From positions 36,617-100,616 of the forward strand of contig NZ_FOXM01000016.1 of assembly GCF_900115715.1 (NCBI RefSeq): a DNA stretch of 64,000 bases, given 5' to 3'. Below, in pieces: positions 8,075 to 17,328 of this stretch (positions within the stretch are counted from its first letter, which is position 1; each line of letters starts with the position of its first letter). The notes under the pieces were generated by a model that was not told the origin of the DNA, ran no database searches, and was given only the letters and a program-made list of their open reading frames with translations. This DNA is from Geopseudomonas sagittaria (GTDB lineage Bacteria > Pseudomonadota > Gammaproteobacteria > Pseudomonadales > Pseudomonadaceae). The translations under genes were made by a program, and so were the position numbers.

Positions 8075-9315
8075 CGCGCGAAGATTCCGTGGGGATAATG
8101 AGTGACGCGCAGCCTGTCCAGCTCCGAGATCCGCTTCTGGCCCTCCTGCTCGAAATGCCAGTCCGGCTCGTTGATCAGCTCGTGGTACAGGCGTAGCAAG
8201 GTGGCATCGCTCAGGTGTGCATACTGCGCATGCAGCCAGTCCAGCAGGCTCGGCACCGGTCCGCTGGCAGCTAGGCGCTCGCGCAGCTCGACGCCATCCA
8301 CCAGCTGCAGTTCGGTAACAGAGACCACGGAGGCCTCCTCCGGAAAGGTCAGGCTCACCGCCTGAAAATCGCGTGCTTCGGCCATGATCGCGCGCACCTC
8401 ATCACCGACCGAAACCCGGCGCGGCCGTTCCGCTCGCCAGAGCGGCAATTCGGCATGGCGGAAGGTGCGCGTCAGGCCGCGCTTGCGTACCTGTCCCAGG
8501 AGCTGACTGACGGCCGCCGACAGGCTGTTGTGGCGGCGCAGCTCCTCGCGCAACGGCAACAGCGTGTCGCTGCACTGCTTGAGCACCTCGCGCCCCAGCC
8601 GGCGCAACTCCTTGGCCTGGAAGCCCGCCTGACGCACCAGCAGGCGCAGGGTGTACAGCGCTCCCTGAGCTGTGAGCACCTCCAAGCTGTAGTCGAGACG
8701 ACGCTCGGCCTCCTCCAGCAGGCGGTAGAAGCTGCCCGCCGGACCGCTGTCCATCATCGCCGCCATCGGCTCCACGTAGTCGTCGTAGGCCTGCAGCACC
8801 TGGCGATAGCGACGCTCGGCCGGGATCTGGCTGTCTGAGGCCTTGGCCTTCTCGGCAATTTCCAGAATGGCGTGGCGATCCTGATCCAGCTGCTGGGCGA
8901 TCTGGCGGAACAGCTCGGCCAGCTGCACAGCGGCCTGACGCAGCAGATCCAGGTCGCGGCGCTCCAGTGCCTCATTCAGGCGTGCGGTCGCCTCGCGAAT
9001 GCCCTGCACCCGCGCCTGCAGTACGGCGGAAAGGCCCAGCTCATGCTCACGGGTCAGGCCGCGGACAAACTCGAGCACATGGGCATTGAGTTGCAACAGC
9101 TCATCGCGCGGCAGCACCTGGAGGATCTCGGCGTTGGTCAGTGTCCGCAAGACAGCCTCGCGCACCTCCAGCGTCATGCTCGGATCGACCTTGCCGATCA
9201 GCCCCAGCACCTGCTCCGCCTCAAAGGCCGGCTGCTCGCGGGAACGCTGTACCAGCCACTCAACCACCGACCAGTGGTTGTACAGGGCAAACACCAGAGA
9301 GCGTGGGTTAGCCAT
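8071..9315 (-). CDS. jetA: Wadjet JetA / MksF-like kleisin
   Basis: 414 residues from the ATG at 9315, which has GAGGAG eight bases upstream; a TTG six bases earlier is too close to that site. The protein is helical throughout, with an N-terminal winged-helix-like region (NPRSLVFALYNHWSVVEWLV), a central four-helix and coiled-coil region (ELFRQIAQQLDQDRHAILEIAEK) and a C-terminal domain. It is the first gene of the jet operon and would bridge the two heads of the JetC dimer. The operon begins 87 bp after hsdR on the same strand, so read-through from the restriction genes is possible. Family call is by architecture and operon position. Confidence 0.78.
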   Translation of the reverse strand: MANPRSLVFALYNHWSVVEWLVQRSREQPAFEAEQVLGLIGKVDPSMTLEVREAVLRTLTNAEILQVLPRDELLQLNAHVLEFVRGLTREHELGLSAVLQARVQGIREATARLNEALERRDLDLLRQAAVQLAELFRQIAQQLDQDRHAILEIAEKAKASDSQIPAERRYRQVLQAYDDYVEPMAAMMDSGPAGSFYRLLEEAERRLDYSLEVLTAQGALYTLRLLVRQAGFQAKELRRLGREVLKQCSDTLLPLREELRRHNSLSAAVSQLLGQVRKRGLTRTFRHAELPLWRAERPRRVSVGDEVRAIMAEARDFQAVSLTFPEEASVVSVTELQLVDGVELRERLAASGPVPSLLDWLHAQYAHLSDATLLRLYHELINEPDWHFEQEGQKRISELDRLRVTHYPHGIFAR

Positions 9316-9402
9316 GGGCAATGCTCCTCAGTCCGTGAAAAAGCGGTCTCCCGCAGAATGCCTCTATCCTTGGAAACTCAGGCGCCCAGCAACAACCTCA
9401 TG

Positions 9403-12400
9403 CTACGCATACCCGCCCTTGCCCTCCGCCGCCATTGGCATGGCCTCATCTAGCACCTCGTTCACCGCCTCGGCATTGGCGTTGATCGCACGGATGCGCT
9501 GCGCCAGGTCGGTGATCTGCTGCGGCTGGAACAGCCCGAGCAGGCCGGAGGCAAACGGCGGCTGGGTCAGGCGCTCCGGCGCCATCACGCCGTTCTGGGT
9601 GAAGTAGTCGATCAGCAGATTGACGAACTGGATCTGCGCACTGTTCATGCGCTGCTCGTCCAGGTACTCGGCGAAGGCGGCCTTGGCCTCGCCGCGGTCC
9701 AGGCCCACCAGCTCGCGGATGAACACGCCCAGCGGCTTGTCCGGGTGGATGCTCTTCTCGTAGGTCGCGCGGTCAGGCAGGCCGCTGGCGGCAAACAGCA
9801 TGTCCTCCAGCACAGTCAGGTCATGGGTGGTGACCGGGCGGTTGCGCTTGATGCGTTGGATGGTCAGCTGATCCTCGTTGGCCTTGATGAAGGCCTCGAC
9901 CTTTTTGCGGTACTGCAGCAGGGCGCCGCCGCTGGCGATGATGCCGATCACATCCTTCTCGACCGCCTCGCCCTGCTCGTCCTCGAAGCGGGTGTAAACC
10001 ACCTTGCGCGCCTCGCGATCGATGAACTGCACCAGCAGCCGCAGCCTCAAGCGCAGCTCATCGAGCATCGGAATGGTCACGTCCTGCCACCACTCGTCGC
10101 TCTGCACCTGCTGGATGAAATGCAGCTGCGCTTTGACGTCCGGCACGCTGGCCTTGGCTTCCAGCTGGCGGGCCAGTTCCAGCACCTGCAGGCGCAGGTT
10201 TTCCGGGATCACGCCCTCCTCCAGGCGCGCCAGCTGAAGGCGCAGGGCCAGATGGTCGAAGCGCAGCGCCAGCTCGTTGCCCGCCTCGGCCGCACTGAAG
10301 GGCGCGGCCTCGCTGGGCAGGGCGCCGAGCTGATCGACCAGTTCGCCGAACTGCAGGGCATCCAGGCGGTTCCAGGCCTCGCGCTGGAGATAGCGCTCCA
10401 CCAGTTGGCGGCGAGGGCGCACCATGAAGTTATCGAGATTCATCCCGGCCACACGGTGATGCAGCAGGTCGAGGGTGTAGCGTCGGTATCCCTGCTCCAC
10501 CTCGTCCTCGGACTCGGCGAGCGCCGTGGCCAGTTGCAGGCGCTTGGCGAAAATCTGCTGCGACAGCGGTTTGGCCAGGCTATCCGCAGCACCTTCGGGA
10601 TTTTCTTCGAAGAATTCGAAGTTCTGGCAGTAATCGAAGACCCGGAAATCGGTCTTGTCCTCGCCGGGCGCGAACAGGTCCTTGCACAGCCGCGTGCCGC
10701 GCCCGAGCATCTGTAGGAACTTGACCCGCGACTGCACCACCTTGAAGAACACCAGGTTGACCACCTCCGGCACATCGATGCCGGTATCCAGCATGTCCAC
10801 CGACACCGCGATGCTCAGCGGAATATTCGGGTCGGTAGGTTCGCGCTCGCCCTTGAACTCGTCGATCAGGCTATCGGCGTACTTCTCCTTGTAGGTGATC
10901 ACCCGCGCGAAGTGGCCCTTGTACGCCTTGTAGTGATGGTTGAAGCGCTCGACGATCAGTTCGGCATGAGCATTGTTGGCGGCGAAGACGATGGTCTTGC
11001 CCAGACGGTCGCCGCCGGCCACCTTGATGCCGTGCGCCATCAGCGCCTGCAGCACTTTGTCGACGGTATCGATGTTGAACAGGAACTGGTTGACCTCCGA
11101 GGGCAGCACCTCCTCGCGGTCGGCCAGCTCCTCCTTGCTCTCCCACTCCTCGCGCTCCTCGGCGGACAGCTCGGCATACTTCACTCCCTGACGCACGAAC
11201 TTGAGCGGCACGCTGTAGCCGCGCGGCGGCACCAGCACGCCATCGGCGAAAGCCTCGTGCGCCTCGTAGGCAAAAGTCGGCACACCGTTCTCGATATCGA
11301 AGATCTGGTAGGTGTTCTTGTCGATCTCGCTCTTCGGTGTCGCAGTCAGGCCGACCAGCAGCGCATCGAAGTAGTCGAACAGGTAGCGGTACTTCTGGTA
11401 GATCGAGCGGTGCGCCTCGTCGACGATCACCAGATCGAAATGGCCGATGCCGCACAGACGCCGGTCGGCCGGCGCATTGAGCAGGTTCATCATGGTCGGA
11501 TAGGTCGCCAGCGACACCCGGCTCTTCAGCGCGCGGGTGCCGCCGGAGAGAATTTCCGCGCTGGCCTTGGGCAGCAGCTTGGAAAACTCCTTCTTGGCCT
11601 GGCTGATCAGCGCGTTGCGGTCGGCGAGGAACAGCACGTTCTTCACCCAGCCGGCGCGCATCAGCACATCCACCAGGGCGATTACCGTGCGCGTCTTGCC
11701 GGTGCCGGTGGCCATCACCAGCAGGCTCTTGCGCTGCTTGTGCTGCTCGAACTGCTCGCTTACCGAGCGGATCGCCTGCACCTGGTAGGGCCGGCCATGG
11801 CCGGCGATGCTGCTGTCGACCGCCATGCCGGCCAGCGGGCTGGCCAGGCTGCGGCGGTCGAGCATGCGCTGCAGCTCGTCCCGATTGTGGTAGCCCTGGA
11901 TCATCCGCGGCGGGTAGCTGGCGTCATCCCAGAACCAGATCTGGTAGCCGTTGGTGTAGTACATCAGCGGGCGCTGGCCGTGCATCTGCTGCAGGCAATC
12001 GGCGTACAGCTTGGCCTGCTGCCGCCCCAGTTGCGGCTCGACGGTGGCGCGCTTGGCCTCCACCACCGCCAGCGGCTTGCCGTCGGCGCCCCACAGCACG
12101 TAGTCCACGTAGCCGAGCCCCTTGGGGTTGGGCATGCCGGTGACTTCGTACTCGGCGACATTGGCGCCGTCGGGCTGCCAGCCGGCTTCGCGCAGCAGTT
12201 GGTCGATCAGGTACTTGCGGGTTTCCGCCTCGGACCAGTCGTGGCTGTCCGGCAGTTGCTGGTGCTGGGCCTTGTGGCTAGCTACCTGCGCCTGCAGGCG
12301 GGCCAGTTCGGCGCGCAACTCGGCGTTCTGGCGCTCCTGGACCGCCAACGCCTCGGCGGCCTTGTGGTCGCGCTCCTGCAGCTGCTGTTCCAGCGCCTTG

Positions 12401-12938
12401 AGCTGTCTGACGCTCTGCTGCACCAGCTGGGCGTCGATGGCCACCGTCTGCGGCATCTTCGCCGCGTCGAACACCTGATTCTGCGGCGGCTGGCTGGCGT
12501 AGCTGCGATAGAACCAGTAGAGGATATGGTGCAGCTCCTTGACCACCTGGGCGGCATCGCCGGCGGACACCTTGCGCTCGCTGTGTACCGCGGCGTTGCC
12601 GGCCTTCTGCACCAGTTTGAACTTGCCGAACAGCGGCGGCGGCAGCATGTTCTTGAAGCAGGGCTGGTGGATCAGGGTGTTCAGGCTGTGGTCGTAGCCG
12701 GGCTGGTCCATCGCCTGTAGACGAACATCACGGCGATGAACACCACCGAGTTCAGGCTGTGGTCGTAGCCGGGCTGGTCCATCGCCGGATCGAAACGGTA
12801 GACCCAGCCCACCGCCCGCTCCATGGCGTAGCGCGCATAGAAGCAGGCGGCGCGCGGATCGGCATGCACCAGGCTTTCGGCCTTGCCGGCGGGCTCCTGC
12901 AGCTCCGGCCATTCGACCATGAAAAGGAAGTTGCTCAT
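9403..12938 (-). pseudogene. hsdR: Type I restriction endonuclease subunit R, frameshifted near the N-terminus
   Basis: The natural start is the ATG at 12938 (MSNFLFMVEWPEL). After about 55 codons the frame is broken by a 71-bp insertion, and the main frame then continues to 9403. Removing the insertion joins FDPAMDQPGYDHSLN to TLIHQPCFKNML and gives a full protein of about 1,150 residues. In the main frame the nuclease signature YVDYVLWGADGKPLAVVEAK lies around 12049-12112, the P-loop ATGTGKT near 11700 and DEAH near 11420. Only the N-terminal DUF4145-like part is lost, so internal reinitiation could give a shortened enzyme. HsdR cleaves DNA after translocation. Its neighbours are hsdS and hsdM upstream. 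It may be a switchable rather than a dead allele. Confidence 0.85.
12679..12786. repeat. 37-bp direct repeat pair causing a 71-bp insertion in hsdR
   Basis: Identical 37-bp copies occupy 12679-12715 and 12750-12786, separated by 34 bp that have no counterpart in the expected protein. The period is 71 bp, which is 2 modulo 3, so the extra unit shifts the hsdR frame. Deletion of one repeat plus the spacer restores a continuous frame. In one frame the spacer translates as a hydrophobic run, VVFIAVMFV, unlike HsdR. The repeat itself encodes the HsdR residues around MDQPGYDHSLN. Confidence 0.92.
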
Positions 12939-12972
12939 CCGTGGTTCCTTCGAATTCGGGGCCGTAGCCGGG

Positions 12973-14169
12973 TCATGCCACCTTGGGCGTAAGTTCGCCT
13001 TTGAAAGCGCGTTGTATCAGGGACTGGAAAGCCTGTTCCAGCTCCGCCTGTTGCCGGCGCGCCATCTGTCGCTGCGCCTCGATCTTCTGCAGTGCCACGA
13101 CGAACTGTATCTGCCGGTCAATGGTAACGGCTGGAATTTGCAGGCTTCTTATTTGCTCAAGATTCAGGCCTGGCTTTGTCTGCCCATACTGCAACTTTGA
13201 GATCTGAAGCTGACCACCAGATGGAAGCGACAGAAAAAACGACAAGAAAGTCGGATTCAAAGAACTCTCTAGACGCATCAATGAAACGTGCTGTGAAATG
13301 TAGGCCTCCCCCAGACCAGAAGGAACCTCACATACCCGACCAATACAGGATCCAGTAATAGTCAGAAGAACATCACCAGCCTCTACTTTAGTCCGCTTAC
13401 TCTCCGCCGAACACGGGGGGCTGACATATGCAACCTCATTGGTATTGAGCTCATTCATTCTAACGTCCAGTGAGCGAATAAAGATTGCGCCACGATCCGC
13501 GTAGAACTCTGCCCACCCTCTAGATCCGCTAGTCAAAAATGCAATGTGCGTTCCTAGCGGCTCAGTAAATTGCCCAGCAACGCGAGTTGCTTCAGGAAAC
13601 ATCTCCAGAAACAGCCCCTGCGCCAGCCGATCAAGCTCCGTCTCCATCTGCTGCGCCTGCCGGCGCAGGCGGTCGACCTGCTCCAGCGCCTTGGCGATAT
13701 GGCGCTGAACGGCGAGAGGCGGCAGCGGTATCCGATAGCGCTCAAGAAATCCGGTGGGTACACGACGTTGGCCGGCGCTGCCGGTCATGTTGAGCTCGCC
13801 GTCATGGCGGAGTTTGTCGTTCCACAGCATGTAGAACAGATATTTCCCGTCAAGCACCTCGGCATTGGGGCGAATGACATGGAACTCGGTCGAACCGAAA
13901 CCAACATCGCCCTGCAGATTTTCGAGAAACGCAGCCTTACCGTTTTCAAAGCAAGGCGTGATCTTGGCCAGCAGCACGTCGCCGCGCGCGAAGTAGGTAA
14001 AGCCCTTTCTCACCTCGGCTAGCGGGCGCAGCTCCTGCGCGAGAATTTCACCGTGCTCGGAAATCGCAGCCATCGGCAGAAATACAACCGTGTCCGGCAG
14101 CTCCCTATCCTTCGGAATGCGCGGATTGAGAATGGCGATATCCGCGAGGCTCTTCGTCGGCCAGCTCAC
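12973..14169 (-). CDS. hsdS: Type I restriction-modification specificity subunit S
   Basis: 398 residues starting at GTG 14169, which overlaps the hsdM stop (GTGA). It has the two-half HsdS layout: target recognition domain 1 (about 1-145), a conserved helix (AVQRHIAKALEQVDRLRRQAQQME), recognition domain 2 (about 195-345) and a second conserved helix (RQIQFVVALQKIEAQRQMARRQQAELEQAFQSL) with the usual RAFKGEL ending. HsdS sets the methylation and cleavage target. The DNA for the second domain (about 13200-13560) is visibly richer in A and T than the rest of the operon, which points to exchange of that domain. Expressed with HsdM it could still methylate even when hsdR is off. Confidence 0.92.
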   Translation of the reverse strand: MSWPTKSLADIAILNPRIPKDRELPDTVVFLPMAAISEHGEILAQELRPLAEVRKGFTYFARGDVLLAKITPCFENGKAAFLENLQGDVGFGSTEFHVIRPNAEVLDGKYLFYMLWNDKLRHDGELNMTGSAGQRRVPTGFLERYRIPLPPLAVQRHIAKALEQVDRLRRQAQQMETELDRLAQGLFLEMFPEATRVAGQFTEPLGTHIAFLTSGSRGWAEFYADRGAIFIRSLDVRMNELNTNEVAYVSPPCSAESKRTKVEAGDVLLTITGSCIGRVCEVPSGLGEAYISQHVSLMRLESSLNPTFLSFFLSLPSGGQLQISKLQYGQTKPGLNLEQIRSLQIPAVTIDRQIQFVVALQKIEAQRQMARRQQAELEQAFQSLIQRAFKGELTPKVA

Positions 14170-15782
14170 AGCATCCCCTCCAACGCCTCAATGCCCTGCT
14201 CCATCGCCTGCTGCAGCGCCTTGATCCGCGCCAGGATCACCTGCGGCGCGTCGTACTGCACTTCTTCGTATACCACCTGCTTGTAGCGGTTGATTGCCAG
14301 GTCGTAGCCGTTGCCGACGATTTCCTCCTTGGGCACCAGGAACGACTGTTCGCTGCGCACGCGGCCCTTCTCGCCCTCGCGGGCGAACCAGCGGTCGAGG
14401 ATGTCCGGCAGGTTGCATTGCTCGTGGGCCTCGAAGGGCTCGCCCGCCTCGCCCAGCAAGCGCCGATTGAGCGCCTCCTGCTGCGCCTCGGAGAGCAGCG
14501 CATTGCGCTTGTCGTCCAGGCTCCAGCCGTCGGCCCGCATGTCGTAGAACCACACGTCGTCGGTGCCGCCGTTGCCGGTCTTGGTGAACAGCAGGATGGC
14601 CGTGGACACCCCGGCGTAGGGCTTGAACACCCCGGACGGCATGGAGATCACCGCGTCCAGCTTGTGCTTGTCCACCAGGGTCTGGCGGATCGCCTGGTGC
14701 GACTTGGTCGAGCCGAACAGCACGCCGTCCGGGACGATCACCGCGGCGCGGCCGCCGGTTTTGAGCAGGCGCAGGATCAGCGCCAGGAACAGCAGCTCGC
14801 TCTTTTCCGAAGGGCCTTTCTTCTCGGCGGCTTCCTCGCCGTGTTCCGTGGTCTTCTTGCGCGTCTGGGCCTTCTTCGGCGACTTGCCGAGCGCGGAGAG
14901 CAGATCGGGCGACAGCTCGTCGTAGGCGACCGAGCCCTTGAACGGCGGGTTGGCGAGGATCAGCGAGTAGGCTTCGCGGATGTTGCCCTCGCCGTGGTCG
15001 CTCAGGCTGTCGCGGTAGGCCACGGTGGGGTTGTTGACCCCGTGCAGCAGCAGGTTCATGGCGCCGATGCGCAGCATGTGCTGGTCGAAGTCGAAGCCGG
15101 TGAACATACGGTTGTGGAAGTGGCTGTCGTTGTCGTGGCGCAGCACCGGGTCGCCGTAACAGGCGCGCACGTATTCCTCGGCAGCCATCAGGAAGCCGCA
15201 GGTGCCTGCTGCCGGATCGCAGAGGGTGTCGCTCTTGTCGCCATCCAGCACCGGCGCGGTCATCGCCACCATCAGGCGGATGATATGCCGCGGGGTGCGG
15301 AACTGGCCGTTGGTGCCGGCGCTGCTCAGCTTGGAGAGCATGTATTCGTAGAGGTCACCACTGGTGTCGCGGTCGCGCAGGTCGAGCTGGTCGATCAGTT
15401 GCACCACCAGATCCAGCACCGAGGCCTTGGGCACCATGAAGATGGCGTCCTTCATGTGCTGGGCGAAGGTGCTGTCGGCGTCGTGCAGGTTCTTGATGAA
15501 GGGAAACACCTGATCGCGAACCCGCTCGTACATCTGCTGCGGGTCGATGTTCTTGAACTTGTGCCAGCGCAGGGCCTCCTGCCCCGGCGCGAACACCGGA
15601 TTGTTCAGCGGCACGCCGATGGCGTTGGCGACCTGTTCGCGCTGGGTATGGATATCGTCGAGGCGACGGATGAACAGTAGGTAGGTGAACTGTTCGATGA
15701 CGGAGATGGGGTTGCTGATGCCGCCGGTCCAGAAGGCTTCCCAGATCTTGTCGACCTGGTTGCGGAGCTTGCCAGTGAGCAT
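14166..15782 (-). CDS. hsdM: Type I restriction-modification DNA methyltransferase subunit M
   Basis: 538 residues from the ATG at 15782, preceded by AAGGAA; an upstream in-frame extension is ignored. The order of domains is an N-terminal helical HsdM domain (KIWEAFWTGGISNP), then the N6-adenine methyltransferase fold with the SAM-binding motif DPAAGTCGF and the catalytic motif NPPF. HsdM with HsdS methylates adenines at the target site. It is the first gene of hsdM-hsdS-hsdR and its promoter must lie in the 194-bp gap shared with the divergent RAQPRD transfer gene. A lysine-rich insertion (KSPKKAQTRKKTTEHGEEAAEKK) follows the NPPF region. It looks intact. Confidence 0.94.
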   Translation of the reverse strand: MLTGKLRNQVDKIWEAFWTGGISNPISVIEQFTYLLFIRRLDDIHTQREQVANAIGVPLNNPVFAPGQEALRWHKFKNIDPQQMYERVRDQVFPFIKNLHDADSTFAQHMKDAIFMVPKASVLDLVVQLIDQLDLRDRDTSGDLYEYMLSKLSSAGTNGQFRTPRHIIRLMVAMTAPVLDGDKSDTLCDPAAGTCGFLMAAEEYVRACYGDPVLRHDNDSHFHNRMFTGFDFDQHMLRIGAMNLLLHGVNNPTVAYRDSLSDHGEGNIREAYSLILANPPFKGSVAYDELSPDLLSALGKSPKKAQTRKKTTEHGEEAAEKKGPSEKSELLFLALILRLLKTGGRAAVIVPDGVLFGSTKSHQAIRQTLVDKHKLDAVISMPSGVFKPYAGVSTAILLFTKTGNGGTDDVWFYDMRADGWSLDDKRNALLSEAQQEALNRRLLGEAGEPFEAHEQCNLPDILDRWFAREGEKGRVRSEQSFLVPKEEIVGNGYDLAINRYKQVVYEEVQYDAPQVILARIKALQQAMEQGIEALEGML

Positions 15783-15976
15783 GGTGTTCCTTGGGATTGC
15801 TGTAGAGAGGGCATGGTGCCACGTCGAAGGGCTCAACTTTAACCGATTGGCACCCGCTGCAGCGCCCCATACCTCGGCCGGCGCTGGCTAAACCGAACCC
15901 CTGCCGTTCAGTTTTCCCACTGACAGCCCCGGGCCCCCTTGCCAATGATGGCCCCAAACCCGACGGGGACATCGTC

Positions 15977-16297
15977 ATGCCTGTATCGCTTCGTGCTTGC
16001 CTGATCGCCCTGCTGTACTGCGCCAGCGCCGCGCCGGCGCTGGCCGCTTCGGCCGACGAAACCAGCCGGCTCACACTGGTCCTGCAGCAGCTGGCCAACA
16101 TCGAGACGCTGGCCCGCGAGGCGGAGGCCGGGGCCTCGACGGCCGCCGGCGAGCGCTACTTCTTCGACTACCCGCGTCTGCACCAGGATCTGCAGCGCAT
16201 GCGCAGCGGCGTGCAGGACTATCTCGCCCCCTCCCGCGCCCAGCCACGCGATCCGGCCGAGCTGAGCGGCGCCTACCGGACGGAGGTGGCGCCATGA
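15977..16297 (+). CDS. ICE protein, RAQPRD family (TIGR01690)
   Basis: 106 residues with an N-terminal signal peptide (LIALLYCASAAPALA) and the name-giving motif RAQPRD near residues 91-96. It is a periplasmic protein of the conjugation apparatus with unknown biochemical role. It begins the second part of the transfer operon and its stop overlaps the next start (ATGA). In related ICEs it follows TIGR03747 directly; the defence island separates them here. Confidence 0.92.
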   Translation: MPVSLRACLIALLYCASAAPALAASADETSRLTLVLQQLANIETLAREAEAGASTAAGERYFFDYPRLHQDLQRMRSGVQDYLAPSRAQPRDPAELSGAYRTEVAP

Positions 16298-16533
16298 GCA
16301 TGAGCACCGCGCAGGTCACCGCTTTCAGTACCGCCAGCGGCTTCAGCGTGCAGGACAGTTCGGCCCTGTGGCTGGCCCTGGTGTTGCTGCTGGCCCTGCT
16401 CTGGTGTGTCTGGGTGCTGTGGAACGGCTACCGCGGCTGGGCGAGCGGCGCGGTGTCCTTCGGCACCTTCGGCGGCGTGGCGGCCCGCGTGCTGCTCGCC
16501 TGGCTTGTCCTGCTGTTCTTCACCCTTTCCTGA
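16294..16533 (+). CDS. ICE membrane protein, TIGR03758 family
   Basis: 79 residues from the ATG at 16294, overlapping the previous stop; an ATG six bases later is an alternative start. Two hydrophobic segments are visible, LWLALVLLLALLWCVWVLW and AARVLLAWLVLLFF, with a short loop YRGWASGAVSFG between. The size and layout match TIGR03758 proteins. It is probably a small inner-membrane component of the mating channel, resembling a pilin-like or anchor protein. Confidence 0.82.
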   Translation: MSMSTAQVTAFSTASGFSVQDSSALWLALVLLLALLWCVWVLWNGYRGWASGAVSFGTFGGVAARVLLAWLVLLFFTLS

Positions 16534-16550
16534 CCGCGGAGATCACCGCC

Positions 16551-16910
16551 ATGCGTACCGTGAAATGCCACCTGCGTGACCGTACCTGCCAGCGTCTGCT
16601 GTCCGTGCTGCTGATGCTGCCCCCCAGCCTGACCTTCGCCGCCCTGCCCACCATGGAGCCGCCCTCGCGTGGCGCCGGCACCGGTCTGGTCGAGACGATC
16701 AAGAACTACGCCTATGACGGCGGCATCCTGCTCGGTCTGATGATCGCCCTGCTCGCCTTTCTCGGCGTGGCCTGGCATTCGCTGACGGTGTATGCCGACG
16801 TGCAAAACCAGCGCAAGACCTGGAAGGACCTGGGTGCGGTGGTCGGCGTCGGCGCCTTGCTGGTGGTGGTCATCATCTGGTTCCTGACCAAGGCCGCCGA
16901 GATCCTGTGA
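16551..16910 (+). CDS. ICE membrane protein, TIGR03745 family
   Basis: 119 residues. A signal-like N-terminus (RLLSVLLMLPPSLTFAALP) is followed by two membrane segments (GILLGLMIALLAFLGVAW and VVGVGALLVVVIIWFL). This is the pilin-like or VirB2/TraA-like layout seen in TIGR03745 proteins. It follows the TIGR03758 gene by 17 bp and precedes TIGR03750 by 7 bp. Confidence 0.85.
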   Translation: MRTVKCHLRDRTCQRLLSVLLMLPPSLTFAALPTMEPPSRGAGTGLVETIKNYAYDGGILLGLMIALLAFLGVAWHSLTVYADVQNQRKTWKDLGAVVGVGALLVVVIIWFLTKAAEIL

Positions 16911-16917
16911 GACGACC

Positions 16918-17328
16918 ATGCGCGACGAGATCCAGCACCTGGAGGACGGCACCCTGGGCTTTCTGCCGGAGCGGCTGAACCGTGACCCCACGGTGCTGCG
17001 CGGCCTGACCAGCGACGAGATGTGGGTCGCCCTGGCCGTCGGCGCAAGTTGCGGCCTGCTGCTGGGCATCCCCCTGGCGCTGGTCACCTCGGCGCTGGCC
17101 ATGCTGCCAACCAGCATGATCGCCAGCATGGCGTTGACCCTGTTCGCCAGCAGCAGCCTGCTGCGCCGGGCGAAACGGGCCCGCCCGGAAACCTGGCTGT
17201 ACCGGCGACTGCAGTGGTCGTTGGCACGGTACGGGGCTATCGGCCGCAGCGGGCTGATCCTGCACTCGGGTGCCTGGACGGTTCGCCGCACACGCCGGCA
17301 TCAGCCACACGGGAGGCTGTACCCATGA
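16918..17328 (+). CDS. ICE conjugation protein, TIGR03750 family
   Basis: 136 residues. An N-terminal cytoplasmic part (FLPERLNRDPTVLRGLTSDE) leads into two hydrophobic segments around 40-85, followed by a basic C-terminal tail. The layout resembles VirB3/TraL-type proteins that accompany the VirB4-like ATPase. Its stop overlaps the next start (ATGA). The family call follows from the RLNRDPTVLRGLT signature and gene order. Confidence 0.88.
   Translation: MRDEIQHLEDGTLGFLPERLNRDPTVLRGLTSDEMWVALAVGASCGLLLGIPLALVTSALAMLPTSMIASMALTLFASSSLLRRAKRARPETWLYRRLQWSLARYGAIGRSGLILHSGAWTVRRTRRHQPHGRLYP

Noticed and set aside
10912..12720. Long open frame on the plus strand opposite hsdR
   Set aside because: It is antisense to the well-supported HsdR frame, has a low-complexity Ala/Leu/Gln/His-rich product and matches no family; high GC content makes such frames common.
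12679..12786. CRISPR-like repeat-spacer-repeat
   Set aside because: Only two copies, and both encode HsdR residues; no cas genes or further repeats are present. No CRISPR array was seen anywhere in the window.
14418..15680. Long open frame on the plus strand opposite hsdM
   Set aside because: Antisense of a clear methyltransferase gene with Val/His/Gly-rich product typical of reverse-frame translation.
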